Source: Undaria pinnatifida
Lineage: Eukaryota; Sar; Phaeophyceae; Laminariales; Alariaceae
DNA length: 64,000 bases
Direction: 5' to 3'
NCBI GenBank assembly: GCA_012845835.1
Contig: JABAKD010000006.1
Location: 1,658,116 to 1,722,115 of the forward strand
Shown piece by piece: positions 42,114 through 53,670 of the stretch (the first letter of the stretch is position 1; every line of letters begins with the position of its first letter). The notes beneath the pieces were generated by a model. The model was not told the origin of the DNA. It saw only the letters and a list, made by a program, of their open reading frames with translations, and did no database searches. The position numbers were made by a program, and so were the translations under genes.

Positions 42114-42196
42114 TGACCAGAAATACAACGGTGTATACCTCTACCGTGTAGTACGTGTCAGGGTTGCTGTGTGTAGAAGTTGCGATCCTGAGGATA

Positions 42197-42646
42197 TATT
42201 GTAGAAATGTTATCACATAGCCAGTATGAGTCAATGTTCAGTAGCACTGCACTGGTACGTCGTAGATCATCGTAGATCTGTTATGTGTCGGTTTGTATGT
42301 AACGTGCGTATGTATGGATATGCGGAGGAATTACTTCTGTAGGATTCTCTGCTGCCTTGAGGAGTAGCTCACTCTCTCGTGTGGATCCTTCCGAATTGTC
42401 CAGCATCGTAGCCATCCTGGCCATCTCCAGTACCCAGCCAACTTTTAGACTCCTGCATAGTCTGCGGTTTATCTGTGTGTGTTGGCCACATAAGCGCCAG
42501 TGTTTACAACATCTTTACATCTTCTCCTCAACACGGAAGCACTCGAGTCATTCAGGCTATCCACTGCACAGTGTCACCAACCCGACCAGCGTCGGGGACA
42601 CAACCTCTCTGTCACCGTGCTGGGGTATAACACAATATCCATAATA
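42197..42646 (+). repeat. copia-3 5' LTR
   Basis: 450 bp, beginning TATTGTAGAAATG (the other LTR has TGTTATGGAAATG) and ending ATATCCATAATA. The ends form a short inverted repeat, TGTTATGG against CCATAATA. Confidence 0.9.
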
Positions 42647-42662
42647 GGTTATTATAGCCTCG
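42647..42662 (+). promoter_or_regulatory. Probable primer-binding site
   Basis: GGTTATTATAGCCTCG directly follows the LTR and resembles the initiator-tRNA-Met primer site TGGTATCAGAGC of many copia elements, with a few differences. Confidence 0.5.
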
Positions 42663-43578
42663 TGTGTGTCAGTGGGGGCCTGCGGCGAATTAGCGTCTAC
42701 TGCTGTCGCCGAGTGCTGTGGAGAGCACACCCGTCCTCCAGGATTCGCAACTTTTGGATCCTTCAGGATTTAAATATTTTTGGATTCTGCAGAATTTGGA
42801 AATTTTGGGATATTTTTCCGCCGGGAGCTACTGCTGGTGTCAGCTTTTTGCTGGAGGCCACACTAAGTCAACCCGCTTGCTTTTTGGGCCCGGACTGATC
42901 ACCTGGGCTCTCAGCTGTACGTTCGGTACGCAACTGTCTGTGTAAAGCATTCAGGGGCGCAATTCCTAGACGCTGACTCCGGTCGGTGAATAGAGTTGTG
43001 CAGGTTGTTGGTTCTGCGCGTGGAGTGCCGTTATTTCTTATACTCGGTTCCGCGTGTTTGCAGCTGATTTCTGAATACCAAAACGCCTTCGGTTAGATTC
43101 TTCGCGAGGCGTAGACTGTCCAAGACACCTTCTTCATACCTTGTTGCCGGCTTGGTCGCGTGTGTAGGTTGAGGATACGACTGCTAGCTGGTAGCCGGCC
43201 GCTGCTACAGCTACTCACACGTGCTAGCTCACGTAAAGTTTGCGCTGAAAGACGCGTAACACTACGCAGTGCACCACGCTGTGTACCTACAGGACCAGTT
43301 AAGTGGTTGGAGCTGACTACTCGCCACATCACTGCAGCCTCGTCAACTGCGGTTGGTCACAGCTGTGCTCACGGGAGCGCAGTCGTCCGAGCGGGGGGCT
43401 TGCGAGCTTCCGGCGGACTCGGGTTGCCAACTACGGCTCTGCGACCTACCTTTCACTCTACCTCTGTGTAGAGCTGCCACACATATTTTAAGCGCGCCGG
43501 CCCGTCTGAGGTGATCGGGGCGTCTCGCGGGTGCAGTGCTTTTTAATCACACCCAGGGCGTGTCTCTGTCTCTAAGCT

Positions 43579-44400
43579 ATGGCGAACTCATCAAGATCTA
43601 GTTCTGGGCTCCACCGTTTACTAGATTCCATTGGACAATACTCTGGGTCTAACTTTTGCGTGTGGATGAAGAGCTTCGAGCACGTCATCAACATCCATGC
43701 GCCGGAGCTTCTCACGGTCTAACGCGGATCGGGTCAGCCAGACCCTCTGGCTGCCCACTCTGGGCGACGTTACCGCTTGGGACAAGGCCAACAGCCGCCT
43801 CTACTCCCTCCTGTTCTTCGCGACTACCGGCTCGGCGCGGATCGCCGTTCAGGCTCACCAAAAGGCCGGCACTAGCGCCGAAGGCAACGGACAGTTGGAT
43901 TAGGCGGCTCTGAACGCGCGGTTTGACGCCCACACCCAGGAAGCTCGGCGTGCGTGCCACAAGGAGCTCTTCGCCCACATGCACGTTGCGGGTGGTGATC
44001 CTATTGACTTCTTCTCCAAGGGATGCGAGCTCAAGCTCCGCCTCAAGAATCTGGGGGAGAAAGTATCAGACGAAGTCTACCTGGATATCATGCTCTCGAG
44101 CCTGACGTGTGCCCCGGAATTCCACTTTATCCGGGAGATGCACTAACGAAACGAATTTACGTCGGTCGACTGTTTTCAGGACACGTCCAACCGCTTCTTT
44201 GTGGACCAGCAGTCGCGCAAGGCGGCAGGGCCCGCGATCTCGGGCACGGAGCCGCGATGGCCGCGTCCAGCAGCGACCAGTGCCACCACTGCAAGGAGTT
44301 TGGACATTTCCAGCGAGACTGTCTGAAGTCTTCGCAGCCGTCCCGACGGACCAAAGGGAATGAGCCAGGCAAGAAGCGCAGAAAGGTGGGAGTGGGCAGT
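43579..44400 (+). pseudogene. copia-3 gag, broken
   Basis: The start ATGGCGAACTCATCAAG at 43579 opens MANSSRSSSGLHRLLDSIGQ. After about 48 codons this frame stops (TAA at 43720), and the next frame continues WLPTLGDVTAWDKANSRLYS, 'FFSKGCELKLRLKNLG' and 'DEVYLDIMLSSL', with TAG at 43902 and TAA at 44144. A zinc knuckle CHHCKEFGHFQRDC (44281-44322) lies in a third frame. The layout fits copia capsid plus nucleocapsid. It cannot be translated intact. Confidence 0.8.
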
Positions 44401-44800
44401 CCAAGTGATGTTCCTTTCACCGCACGAAGACGCACAGCGATGCTGAGTGCAAGGCTCAGCAGGACAACCGAAACAAGCAGAAGCAAGAGGGGCTTCGAGG
44501 GTTGGCTGCGAACCTGGCACTGCTTCAGGCAGCCGATCTGGCCAATTTCTCCCACTTGGCGCAGCCGTTTCGGGCCGCGGCGCCCCAGGCGTCTCAAGCC
44601 CCTTCGGAACCAACAACGTTCGGGTTCTCCTTCAGCGCTCTCGGCACCTCTGCAGCTCCCGCCGCCTCGTCGGCGGCTTCCGCGTCTGCCTCATCCGCGT
44701 CGTCTCCGCGGGGACCACCACTTGCCTTCCGAGTGCTTCGGTGCTTTCATGGCTTCTCCTGCGGCGGAGTCGTCGCTCGCTCCTTTTCGCGCCGACGGAT

Positions 44801-44940
44801 CGTCCATCCTGATATTGGTGGATAGCGGAGCGACGGACAATTACCTAGATCCTGCGCTTACGCCTGGCGTGCGGGCTCACATGCGTGACATTGAAGAACC
44901 TTCGGATCCCGCTCCCGATCATTGCCGCTGGGCAGCACGT
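44801..44940 (+). pseudogene. copia-3 protease
   Basis: 'SSILILVDSGATDNYLD' contains the DSGA aspartic protease motif at 44821-44832. The frame then breaks, and the second half of the protease continues in another frame from about 44885 ('VVLVPGLGANLFSV'). Confidence 0.8.
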
Positions 44941-45239
44941 TCTTCACGGTGGTACGACGGGGGTTCTCTTCGGCACGGTCGATGACGACAGCAGCCACGA
45001 CAGGCAAGTGTCCTTCCGTGTCGTCTTAGTACCGGGGCTGGGGGCCAACCTCTTCTCCGTCACCGCTGCTCTGTCGAATGGAGTGGCCTCCCTCTTCTAT
45101 CCGGACAACCCTAGGCTGGAGTCGGGGGACGTAGTCGTCCCGATGAAAATCCGAGGAGTGGATGACACCGGCAAGATCACTTGCTCCATCACCGTGAAGC
45201 TCGGCGCTGGGGATGACGGTCGGCAGACCCTCAGGGAAG

Positions 45240-46120
45240 CTCCTGACGGACTTGCCTTGCGGGTGGAGACTGCTAGTCTCTGGCACCGGCGCATGGGGCA
45301 CATCAACAGCAAGAGCTTGGATGTGTTGAGGAAAGAGGCGACCAACGGCATCGTTTACACCGGCGATGTGCAGGACTGCAGTGCGTGCCCTCTTGGTAAG
45401 AGCTCTCAACAGCCGCACCCAAAGCACGCCGTTTACGGCGTTTCACGCCCCTTTTAGATCATATTCGTCGATACCCTTGATTTCTTCACGCCTACCGCGT
45501 TGGGCAGCTTCAAATACGTCGCCACGTTCACACCAAGTGGAAGGAAGTCGTCCTCATGAAGTATAAGGCTTGCTAGACTGACGCCCTCGAGTTGTTCAAC
45601 GAGGGGACCGTCATCCCCCGCAGCAAGCGCATCCACGTGCTTCGTGCGGATAAGGGAACCGAGTTTACGAGCGCGGCCTACCGACAGTACTGCGTGGACA
45701 TCGGCATCCAGCTACAATTTGCATCGCCGAACACCCCCCAGCGGATCGGATCAAATGAGCGTGCAGGCAGGACGATCATGAACATCGTTCGTTGCATGCG
45801 CGCTTATTCTATGCTGCCGAGCCCTCTTTGGGGAGAACTGATGCACACGGCGGTCTACCCGAGCAACCGGACTCCACATGCAGCCTTGCTCAACGTGACG
45901 CCGTACAAGGCGCTCTACGGCAAGAACGCGCACGTTGGACACCTTCGGGTGGTCGGGGAACGGGCGTTTGTGCATGAAGAGACGCACACCAAGAAGTTGG
46001 AAAGCCGTGCGTGGGAAGGACGGTTGGTGGGCTACAGCCTGGACTGCAAATCCTACCGTATCTACAACGCTCAGACGAGACGGGTGAGGGAGAGTCGCAA
46101 CGTTACATTCATTGAAACGA
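45240..46120 (+). pseudogene. copia-3 GAG-pre-integrase and integrase
   Basis: The HHCC zinc-binding segment reads 'LWHRRMGHINSKSL' and CSACPLGKS. The catalytic core follows: 'IIFVDTLDFFTPT' with the first Asp, 'VLRADKGTEFTS' with the second, and 'NTPQRIGSNERAGRTIMN' with the Glu. Then come 'NRTPHAALLNVTPYKALYG' and the C-terminal 'GRLVGYSLDCKSYRIYN'. TAG stops fall at 45455 and 45580, with a frameshift between them, so the enzyme is inactive although all three catalytic residues remain. Confidence 0.88.
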
Positions 46121-46329
46121 CTCCCGCGCCGCCTTTGTTGGACGAGCGTGGTTTTGACGACGGGGAGTTCACTGACGCCGGCCAGAACGACATGATCCGA
46201 GATGTGCGCAACTACACCACCAACCACTCGGTCGATGCGCTTTCTCCCAATCATGCCGTCGGGGACCCGTCTGTCCTCGAGCTTCTCGAGGACATCCCCA
46301 CCGTCAACAACCGTGTCCTTGGGCTCAGC

Positions 46330-46720
46330 TCCGCTGACCCTTCTCCTGCCGCCGAGGATGCGCCTGCGGACGACAGCCTTGCCTCGCCTGGAGGAGTCAG
46401 CCGTCCTGAGTCGGGTAATGGTGCACCTTCACCTGCCGCATCACCTTCCGGTGCTGCTCCGGCCGGTTCATCATCTGGTCCTGCGGCGCCGCCTGGTACG
46501 TCGGGTACTGGATCTGCTCCAGTTGGCGCTGCATCGCGGGGTCGTTCCGCGTGTGGGCGCGGTTCATCTCGTGGTGGGTGTGACACCCGCGGTGGCTCTT
46601 CAAGTGCATCTGCGCGGGGAGGGATCGCGACGCGTGGTGGACGTGGTTCAATCAGTCGGCGTGGTTCTCGTGGTGGTCGGGGCTCCATGTCAGCACCTCC
46701 TGACACCAGGATTACCCGGG
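46330..46720 (+). other. copia-3 linker with RGG/RG-rich stretch
   Basis: Between integrase and reverse transcriptase the frame encodes an Ala/Pro/Ser/Gly-rich segment, then about 45 residues rich in Arg-Gly (ASRGRSACGRGSSRGG, 'ARGGIATRGGRG', SRRGSRGGRG). RGG boxes bind RNA in many proteins. The copia linker is usually variable, and I cannot say whether this stretch has a role. Confidence 0.75.
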
Positions 46721-46739
46721 CAATATCGCGCGTGGCCAA

Positions 46740-48462
46740 CCAGAAGACCCTCAGTGAGCTTCTTCGGCTTTCGTACGCGTTTCCCGCGATGGGGGAGTTT
46801 CCTGACGTCGCGCACAGGGACGTCACATTGGGATTCATGGAATACGCATACGCCGTAGGGGTAGTGCAACCATACGTTCCTCGCACCATCCAGGAAGCAC
46901 GGGCCTCACCGGACGCAGCGAAATGGAACGAAGCTGCCGAACGCTAGATGAAAAGCCTCAACGACCGCAAGGTCTACAAACTCGTCCCGCGCTCAGCCGC
47001 CCCTCCGGGAAGGAAGCGCATCATACCCAAGTTGGTGTTCAAACGCAAGGCCGACGACTCCTTCAAGGAACGTGTCGTGGCCCAGGGCTGGAACCAAGTT
47101 CCCGGACTCGACTGCGGCAGCACCTACGCTCCGGTGTGCAGGGTCCAGAGCGTGCGAATGGTGGCGTGCATCACTGTGGAGTTCAACCTCATCTTCGACC
47201 AGATGAACGTCTCTACCGCTTTCCTCTACGCGGACATTCAAGAACAAGTGTTCGTTGAACAATCACCCGGTTTCGAGGTCAAGGACAAGGACGGAGGTGA
47301 AATGGTAATGCAGCTGAAGAAGAGCCTCTACGGACTTGCTCAAAGCCCAGGCAACTGGTTGAACACCATCGATCCCGCGCTTTTCGAGATTTGCTTCGTC
47401 GCGCTCAATTCAGTCCCGTGCGTGTATTTGTACTATCACAACGGGGCCAAGATCTACCTGACTCCCTACGTCGATGACCTTTTCCTGGCCGGCAACGACT
47501 GTGACGCCATTTCGATGGTGAACGGGAAGTTGCAAAAGCGATTCAAAATGACCGACATGGGGGAAGCAACTCTCGTACTCGGAATGGAAAACAAGAGGGA
47601 TCGCGCGGCAGGTACCCTGGCTATTTCCCAAGAGGCATACTGCAAGTCGATACTTGAACGGTTCGGGATGTCGGACTGCAAGCCGACTAGTACACCTGGT
47701 TACGGCTCCGAAATCTCGAACAACCAACCCGAGGACACACTTCTCAACGAGGAGGAGACGCGCAAGTACCAAGGGATCGTCGGATCGCTCATGTACATTG
47801 CGCAAGTGCTGAGGTATGGCATCACGTACGCGACAGGCCAACTGGCTCGCCCGATGGCGAAACCCAGCAAGGTGCACATGGTGGCGGCAAAGCATACTCT
47901 TCGCTATCGAGCAGGAACGACCAACTTCAGCATCACGTACAAGAAAGGTGGTTTTGAGCTCGCCGCCTTTTCGGATTCGAACTGGGCAGACAGCCCTGAC
48001 AACGGAAAGTCGACCTCAAGCTACGTGACGATGCTGGCAAACGCTCCGATGAGCTTCAGGTCGGGGCTGCAAGGTCTGACTGCGATGTCCACCATGGAAG
48101 CGAAGCTGGTCGCGTCCACCCTGGCGATGAAGGAAGCAGTGTTTTGCTCAAACATGCTGACGGAGCTTGGATTCGGGAAGGAGTTTGCACAAATGCCTGT
48201 GTACTGCGACAACACGGCTACTCTGCATGCATTGGGGAACCGGTCCTTCAGCTCGAGGGGCAAGCACATCGCAATGCAGTTGTTCTTTATCCGAGAACTG
48301 GTAACGGATGGGAGGATCTCCATCCATTACGTCCCGACGGAGGACAACCTCGCCGACATCGGTACAAAGCACTTTAACAAGCACAGGTTCGGGCATCTTA
48401 TGGACCTCATCAACAAGTTCCATGTCAACAAGTTCACCACCGTCGAATTTAACGGAAAATGA
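46740..48462 (+). CDS. copia-3 reverse transcriptase and RNase H
   Basis: The 504-codon frame from ATG 46948 to TGA 48462 carries 'KRKADDSFKERVVAQGWNQ', 'VSTAFLYADIQEQVFVEQSP', 'KKSLYGLAQSPGNW' and the catalytic YVDDLFLAG (about 47467). Then follow 'GSLMYIAQVLRYGI', the RNase H motif 'AAFSDSNWADSPDNGKSTSS', 'TMEAKLVASTLAMKEAVF', DNTATLHALG, and the end 'SIHYVPTEDNLADIGTKH'. It is the best-preserved part of the element. A TAG at 46945 cuts it from the integrase frame. Its ATG is not expected to be a natural start, because copia reverse transcriptase is released from a polyprotein. Confidence 0.9.
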
Positions 48463-48656
48463 GTAATTTGTTTGTTTGACTCCCCTGTCTGTTTGGAATT
48501 AGCTTACACTTTTGATTTATTTCGTAAGATTGAAGACTGTAGTTGGTTGTGTAGGAAACAATGAATATCATCACTTGGTTGAAACACGCATGGCACGCAT
48601 TTGTTTGCTTGGGTTTATTATCATTAGTTTTGGTACAATTCAGAGCAACTTTCATT

Positions 48657-48665
48657 GAGGAGGGG
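48657..48665 (+). promoter_or_regulatory. Polypurine tract
   Basis: GAGGAGGGG directly precedes the 3' LTR, as expected for plus-strand priming. Confidence 0.75.
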
Positions 48666-49115
48666 TGTTATGGAAATGCTAGCACATAGCCAGTATTAGA
48701 CAATGTTCAGTAGCACTGCACTTGTACGCCGTAGATCATCGTAGATCTGTTATGTGTCGGTTCGTATGTAACGTGCGTATGTATGAATATGCGGAGCAAT
48801 TACTTCTATAGGATTCTCTGTTGCCTTGACGAGTAGCCCACTCTTTCGTGTGGATCCTTCCGAATTGTCCAGCATCGTAGCCATCCTGGTCATCTCCAGG
48901 ACCCAGCCAACTTTTAGACTCCTGCATAGTCTGCGGTTTATCTGTGTGTGTTGGCCACATAAGCGCCAGTGTTTACAACATCTTTACATCTTCTCCTCAA
49001 CACGGAAGCACTCGAGTCTTCCAGGCTATCCACTGCACAGTGTCACCAAGCCGACTAGCGTCGGGGACACAGCCTCTCTGCCACCGTGCTGGGATATACC
49101 ACAATATCCATAATA
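48666..49115 (+). repeat. copia-3 3' LTR
   Basis: 450 bp starting TGTTATGGAAATGC and ending ATATCCATAATA. About 94% identical to the 5' LTR by eye, mostly transitions. Confidence 0.9.
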
Positions 49116-49397
49116 TGATCCATATGGACGCGCGAATCTACCCCTCTGGCGAGTCGAACGGAAACCGACGAGAAAAATTCTAGAAGAAACGGCGTCCGTG
49201 AACCGTGCCTTGAAGACGTAAACTTGGCGCGCCAAGGCCATCAGCATGTGCGCAGCTCGTAGTTGATTACCTTAGACTACTGAGACAAATTCGATAAATT
49301 CGATGGGTTTGGTTGAAACGATAGGGAGTGATACATTTGGCTGAAATTGTTTTTAAACGGCCAGTGTGATTATCCCAAAGTCGTCGTCAGAGTCTAC

Positions 49398-49640
49398 TCA
49401 ACCCACGGTGCCAGGGGTTGTATGTTTTTGGCTAAAACGATTCTGACCTTTTGGTCGGGTTAGGGTCCTAAAGGGTGGAACCGTCGATTGGCACGATATG
49501 TTTCCGTGTCGAGTTGGTTCAGCACTAACGCCTAACGTTTTTGGTTGGGTTGCGCGACAAAAATGTTTCGGAAGTCCTGTATTGAGGTCCTCATGTTAGC
49601 CGCTCAGGAACTTTCTGCTTCGCCCCTTGCGTGGGACGAC
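49398..49640. mobile_element. M2 element, strongly diverged
   Basis: Left 'ACCCACGGTGCCAGGGGTTG', interior TTGGTTGGGTTGCGCGACAA and CTCATGTTAGCCGCTCAGGA, right CGCCCCTTGCGTGGGACGAC. Core M2 order kept, ends eroded. Confidence 0.6.
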
Positions 49641-49799
49641 TCGGAATCGGGTTCCTGTTCCAACAAGGAATTTTGCCTGTATGCATATTTCGAAGAGGGC
49701 AGACTGGTATTTTGGACGGCCGTGTCTACGCGGCTTGCCTCACCAGCGAGTAAACTACCATTCGGAACTATTAGCTTTTTGTGTAGACTATATTGTAAA

Positions 49800-51135
49800 A
49801 ATATATAGCACTCAAGTTGTGAGATCGAAGATTTTGTCGAAACTCATCTTTGCAAGCTGTGTGTGATACTCCGATCGTGTGTATTACGGGTTGTGTGTCC
49901 TCATTAAGGATATAGGTCGGCGACTCCCCTTGAAACTACAGTGTAGCTCTCAGGGTCAACAGGTTGATGTTAGGCAGTCTGTGCGCGGAAACTGTAAAAC
50001 CCGTTACTGAGGGGGACACAATCTGATCGCTGTGAAAGGAAATACATAAGTTGATCAAGGGAATCCTGTAAGTCGAACAATCGGTGAGGGGAGGGCGGGG
50101 TTTTTAAGGACATGGGGGGCTGATTTTGATCAAAAGGGGGGCGGGAGGGGCGGAGGGGGGGGAGGGGACGGGTGGGGCAGGTCAATTTGTGCATGGAAAT
50201 CTATAAATCCTTCTTATAAAGGAGGGGAGGGGAATCTGGCGGGGGGGGGCGGGGGGCGGGGGGGGAGGGCTTTAGGTCGCATAGATGTTTAGGGTTTGCT
50301 ATACATACGCGTGGTGCTAGATCTAGGCCATGGTACGGGTGGTGGGGGAAGAGGGGGCGTTGGGGGCGGGGGTGGGTGGGAATTGCAGCAGTGGCATGGA
50401 CGGCTCTAAAACAATAACGAGGCGATATTCACGGCGTGGAAGTGTTATTACCGTGGCGGGTTTCGATATTAGGTGGGGCGTTTAAGCAAGTATATATTGT
50501 AAAACTGAAAATACACTCCAGCTGTGAGATCGAGGATTTTGTCGAAACTCATCTTTGCGAGCTGTGTGTGATACTCCGATCGCACGTATTACGGGTTGTG
50601 TGTCCTCATTAAGGATGCAAGTCGGCGACTCCCCTTGCAATTTCAGTGTAGCTGTCAGGGTCAACAGGGTGATGTTTGTCAGTCTGTGCGCGGAAACTGT
50701 AAAACCCGTTTCTGAGGGGGACAAAATCTGACAGCTGTGGAGGGAAATACATAAGTTTATCAAATGAATCCTGTAAGTCGAATAAATGGTGAGAGGAGAG
50801 CGGGGTTTGTAAGGACGTGGGGGCCTGGGTTTTGAACAAAAGGCGTGTGAGGGGTGGGGCAGGTCTATTTTTGCGTGGAAACTATGAATCCTACCGTGTA
50901 AGTCGTACAACCAGTGAGGAGAGGGTGGAGCGTTCGACGGGTTGGTGGTGGGGGTGGGGGTGGGTGGGGAAACGGAGGGAGGGGGGGGGTGCGGAAAGGG
51001 TTTTTTCCCCAACATCATTAGGTCGCATAGATGTAAGGGTTTGCTATGCGCGTGCCGCGAGGTCTGGGCGATCGTGCGGGTGGTGGCGGAAGAGGGGGCG
51101 TTGAGCGGCGCTGGGGGGGGGGAATAAATAGGAGC
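49800..51135 (-). repeat. R1 C-rich composite repeat, copy 3 (inverted)
   Basis: Two tails lie in inverted orientation (49805-50110 and 50500-50800), each with GTGATACTCCGATCG, 'GTGTCCTCATTAAGGAT' and 'GTCGGCGACTCCCCTTG'. G tracts and the inverted 'CGATATTCACGGCGTGG' and 'TGCTAGATCTAGGC' blocks lie between and after them. Two tandem tails make this a partial dimer. Confidence 0.85.
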
Positions 51136-52460
51136 TACGGTATGCATGGCTAGAAAGATATATACGAAATATGTTTCACAAATTTTAATAGCCGAAAAGC
51201 CAAATCTTAGTTGAACCCCTGGGGTTGAGAACATATATATTTTGTAGAGGTAGGTTTAGGTCCGCGGCCGGATCTGACGTGGAATGATCACAATATGCAT
51301 GGTACGGGTTATGTGTCGTTCTGACAGCAGCACCTGTCGACAAAAGTTGACGGATGATGTGTGTTGCAGTAGAGTAATGATGTACCCCCTTTGCACTACC
51401 GCGTTTGATCTTTCTGTCGCAAAATGAGAAAATAGCTATGCCTCTCAACGCGAGAAGACAACAGAAGACTGAGGTTCATCGTGTGTTGATAGAATGGTTG
51501 AAGCATGTTTGTGTCGGGAATCGGGGTCGTGGGAGATTGGCTGTCGAAAAAGCAAACGAGTACCCCCCCAAGACCAGTCTCGAGTGCTGCACGTCGCATG
51601 AAGGCTGGCAAAGGCACCCCGAGTGCAACCGATCTGGCCAAACGTTATGACGAAAGTTAAGACAAGACCGGTAAGGTACAGGAGGGTTACTCGAGCAAAT
51701 GACCCCGACCTACTGCTAAACAGAGCTCCACCAATGACCTCCTCAACCTAGCTTTGGTCCGACACGATATCTGCTTTCGCAAGAGATAAAGTTTCGTAGG
51801 TTAATAGAGGATACCTGTTGCAAGGAATTCTCATCGATGAGCGTACAGTTGCTCATCTTGATTTTGAGTAAGATACATATTGGCTCGAAACTATCCTACG
51901 CCCGCCACATGTGTTTCAGACGGGTTGAGATATGCCGGCCCGAACAACATTCCATGATGCCGTTGCGCTGTCAATCATGGCCAGTGGATGAAACGTACGC
52001 TGGAAAGACATTTAAATACCAACGGGTTACGGTTTGAATAGTAGGCGTCATGGAACGGCATTATTACACGTTTTTCCATATAACCTATATGCCGAGTCTG
52101 CTGCCCCATGCATCGAGGGGTCGTGCGTAACGGGGTGTGTACCTATTCAGTAGCCTGGCAAGTCGATGGACTGTAGCAGAAAATATTTGCACCTAAGCAA
52201 GGCCTATCTCGAGACGCATCGTACGTGTGTGTTACGCGCGTGCTTTCGTACTCGATCTTTTCGTATGGTGAGGCTCGAAGAACCCATTACCAACGAAGTT
52301 TAGTTGCGGATGGACGAACGGCGGTTGTGCCGATATGTAAGTAAAGGTTGAAACGCTGAGAGTTGGAAACGTGGCGCACGGCGGCAAGAAATATACGGAG
52401 TCGTAGATAAACGGCACAGGAGCCGCAACGCTTACTCGCCCCCAGGGTTTTCCAACGTCT
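51136..52460. other. Unassigned 1.3 kb stretch
   Basis: No recognisable gene. 51668-51760 ('GGAGGGTTACTCGAGCAAAT', GACCCCGACCTACTG) faintly resembles an M1 right half. Confidence 0.35.
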
Positions 52461-52461
52461 G

Positions 52462-52737
52462 CCTAAGGCTACAGTAGGGGGGGTACCGCCTTCAGCATTA
52501 CGAAGTTTGATGCACTCGCTCGAGTGACCCTGTACCTCACCTTAAAACCGAACTCAACGGCATTCGTTTGAGGAATTTCGGCCCCACATCCCAAACAAAA
52601 ACAGCACCAAATTATTTTATTTAGACCGCAGTAGAAGAGAAGGGGTGGGCCACTGGCGCGAATGACCCGGATACTGCGAATATAGAGGTCCAAAAAATGG
52701 CGCAAAGTGTTCCACCGTAGTCTGCGGTTTGCTTTGC
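52462..52737. mobile_element. M1 element, diverged
   Basis: Starts 'GCCTAAGGCTACAGTAGGGG', has 'CTCGAGTGACCCTGTACCTC' and a GCGCGAATGACCC motif, and ends CCACCGTAGTCTGCGG. About 275 bp, matching the family length. Confidence 0.7.
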
Positions 52738-52848
52738 CCATTTTAACCCCTCGCTGCAGCGCTCAAAACAAGTCAATCGTGGGATACACTATCGTGAAGT
52801 ATCTTGTACGGACCCGAAAAGCGCCACTTATCACGGGACGATTCGAGT

Positions 52849-52975
52849 TATCCCACGGGTAGGAGTGCAGCATCAGCCCCTTAACATCGCACACGAGGAG
52901 AGCTCAATATCTCACCCGAAATAAGCTAAGCAGACATTCGTTCGTACCGCGAGATCAGACGTCTATGCCAGAATA
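52849..52975. mobile_element. M2 element, truncated
   Basis: 'TTATCCCACGGGTAGGAGTG', then CAGCATCAGCCCCTTAACAT, 'AGCTCAATATCTCACCCG' and CATTCGTTCG. The other end was not found. Confidence 0.5.
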
Positions 52976-53390
52976 CTGAGAAATATGTGAGGTACCGCTG
53001 AATTCCTCAACGTCCGAAACCACGGCCGCCGGGTAGCCACCTCCAAACGAACGTCGACGCTTGCTACAGCAGAGGTGTGCTTAACCGGTACCGAAAACCT
53101 ACACGGGTGTAGACGACTTAATATGGTGTAAGGGGCTAGAACATGGGTATACCACCCCCGAAAAGAACGCTCTTGTCTAAAATATTGCTGGGCTCTACCA
53201 TCGAAACGCTTGCGTATGTTATATAACGTTGCTAGACACGTCAACTCCTTGCACTCATGCCCAATCGGGGAAGAATTCCTTCGTTACTCTCTAAAGATGA
53301 AGGTGGAAGGTATACAGCACACCCACAGCGGTTTCCAAACAGAGCTGTGAGTGCATAGCTCAGTCGTAATGATGCATAAAAAAAAAAATG
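52976..53390. other. Unassigned spacer
   Basis: No gene or clear repeat between two M2 remnants. Confidence 0.35.
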
Positions 53391-53394
53391 TTGA

Positions 53395-53670
53395 TCGCAC
53401 GGTAGGTACCTGCAGGGGTGCAGCATAAATCTCTATATATTTTCTGAGCTTCTAACATGAGAAGAAACCTCAACAACAACACCATCATCATCACTCAAAG
53501 CAGGACACCGAAGTCATTCAACCGTCCAACCCGACCCATACTGCTACGTGAGCTAGTCTAAAAAACTGCTTGCTCGTAAGAGAATAAAAAACAACCGGGT
53601 TGAGAGGAGCTCAACCATAATATTACCAGGAACGATTTGGGCCAAAACGTGTAGCCCCTACGGTGAGAGT
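53395..53670. mobile_element. M2 element, diverged copy
   Basis: From CACGGTAGGTACCTGCAGGG through 'TTCTGAGCTTCTAACATGAG', CAACCCGACC and 'GGTTGAGAGGAGCTCAACC' to TAGCCCCTACGGTGAGAG. Confidence 0.6.

Larger units (their letters stand above)
42197..49115 (+). mobile_element. Ty1/copia retrotransposon with both LTRs (copia-3)
   Basis: An element of about 6.9 kb: 5' LTR, primer site, gag with zinc knuckle, protease, integrase, RGG-rich linker, reverse transcriptase, RNase H, polypurine tract, 3' LTR. The integrase-before-reverse-transcriptase order defines the copia superfamily. Four in-frame TAG stops, one TAA and several frameshifts break gag and the first half of pol, while the reverse transcriptase-RNase H part is open for 504 codons. 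The LTRs differ at about 27 of 450 positions by eye, so the insertion is not recent. No clean 5-bp target duplication is visible (GGATA left, TGATC right). Confidence 0.92.

Noticed and set aside
42192..49120. A 5-bp target-site duplication for copia-3
   Set aside because: GGATA on the left and TGATC on the right do not match for the LTR limits I can defend.
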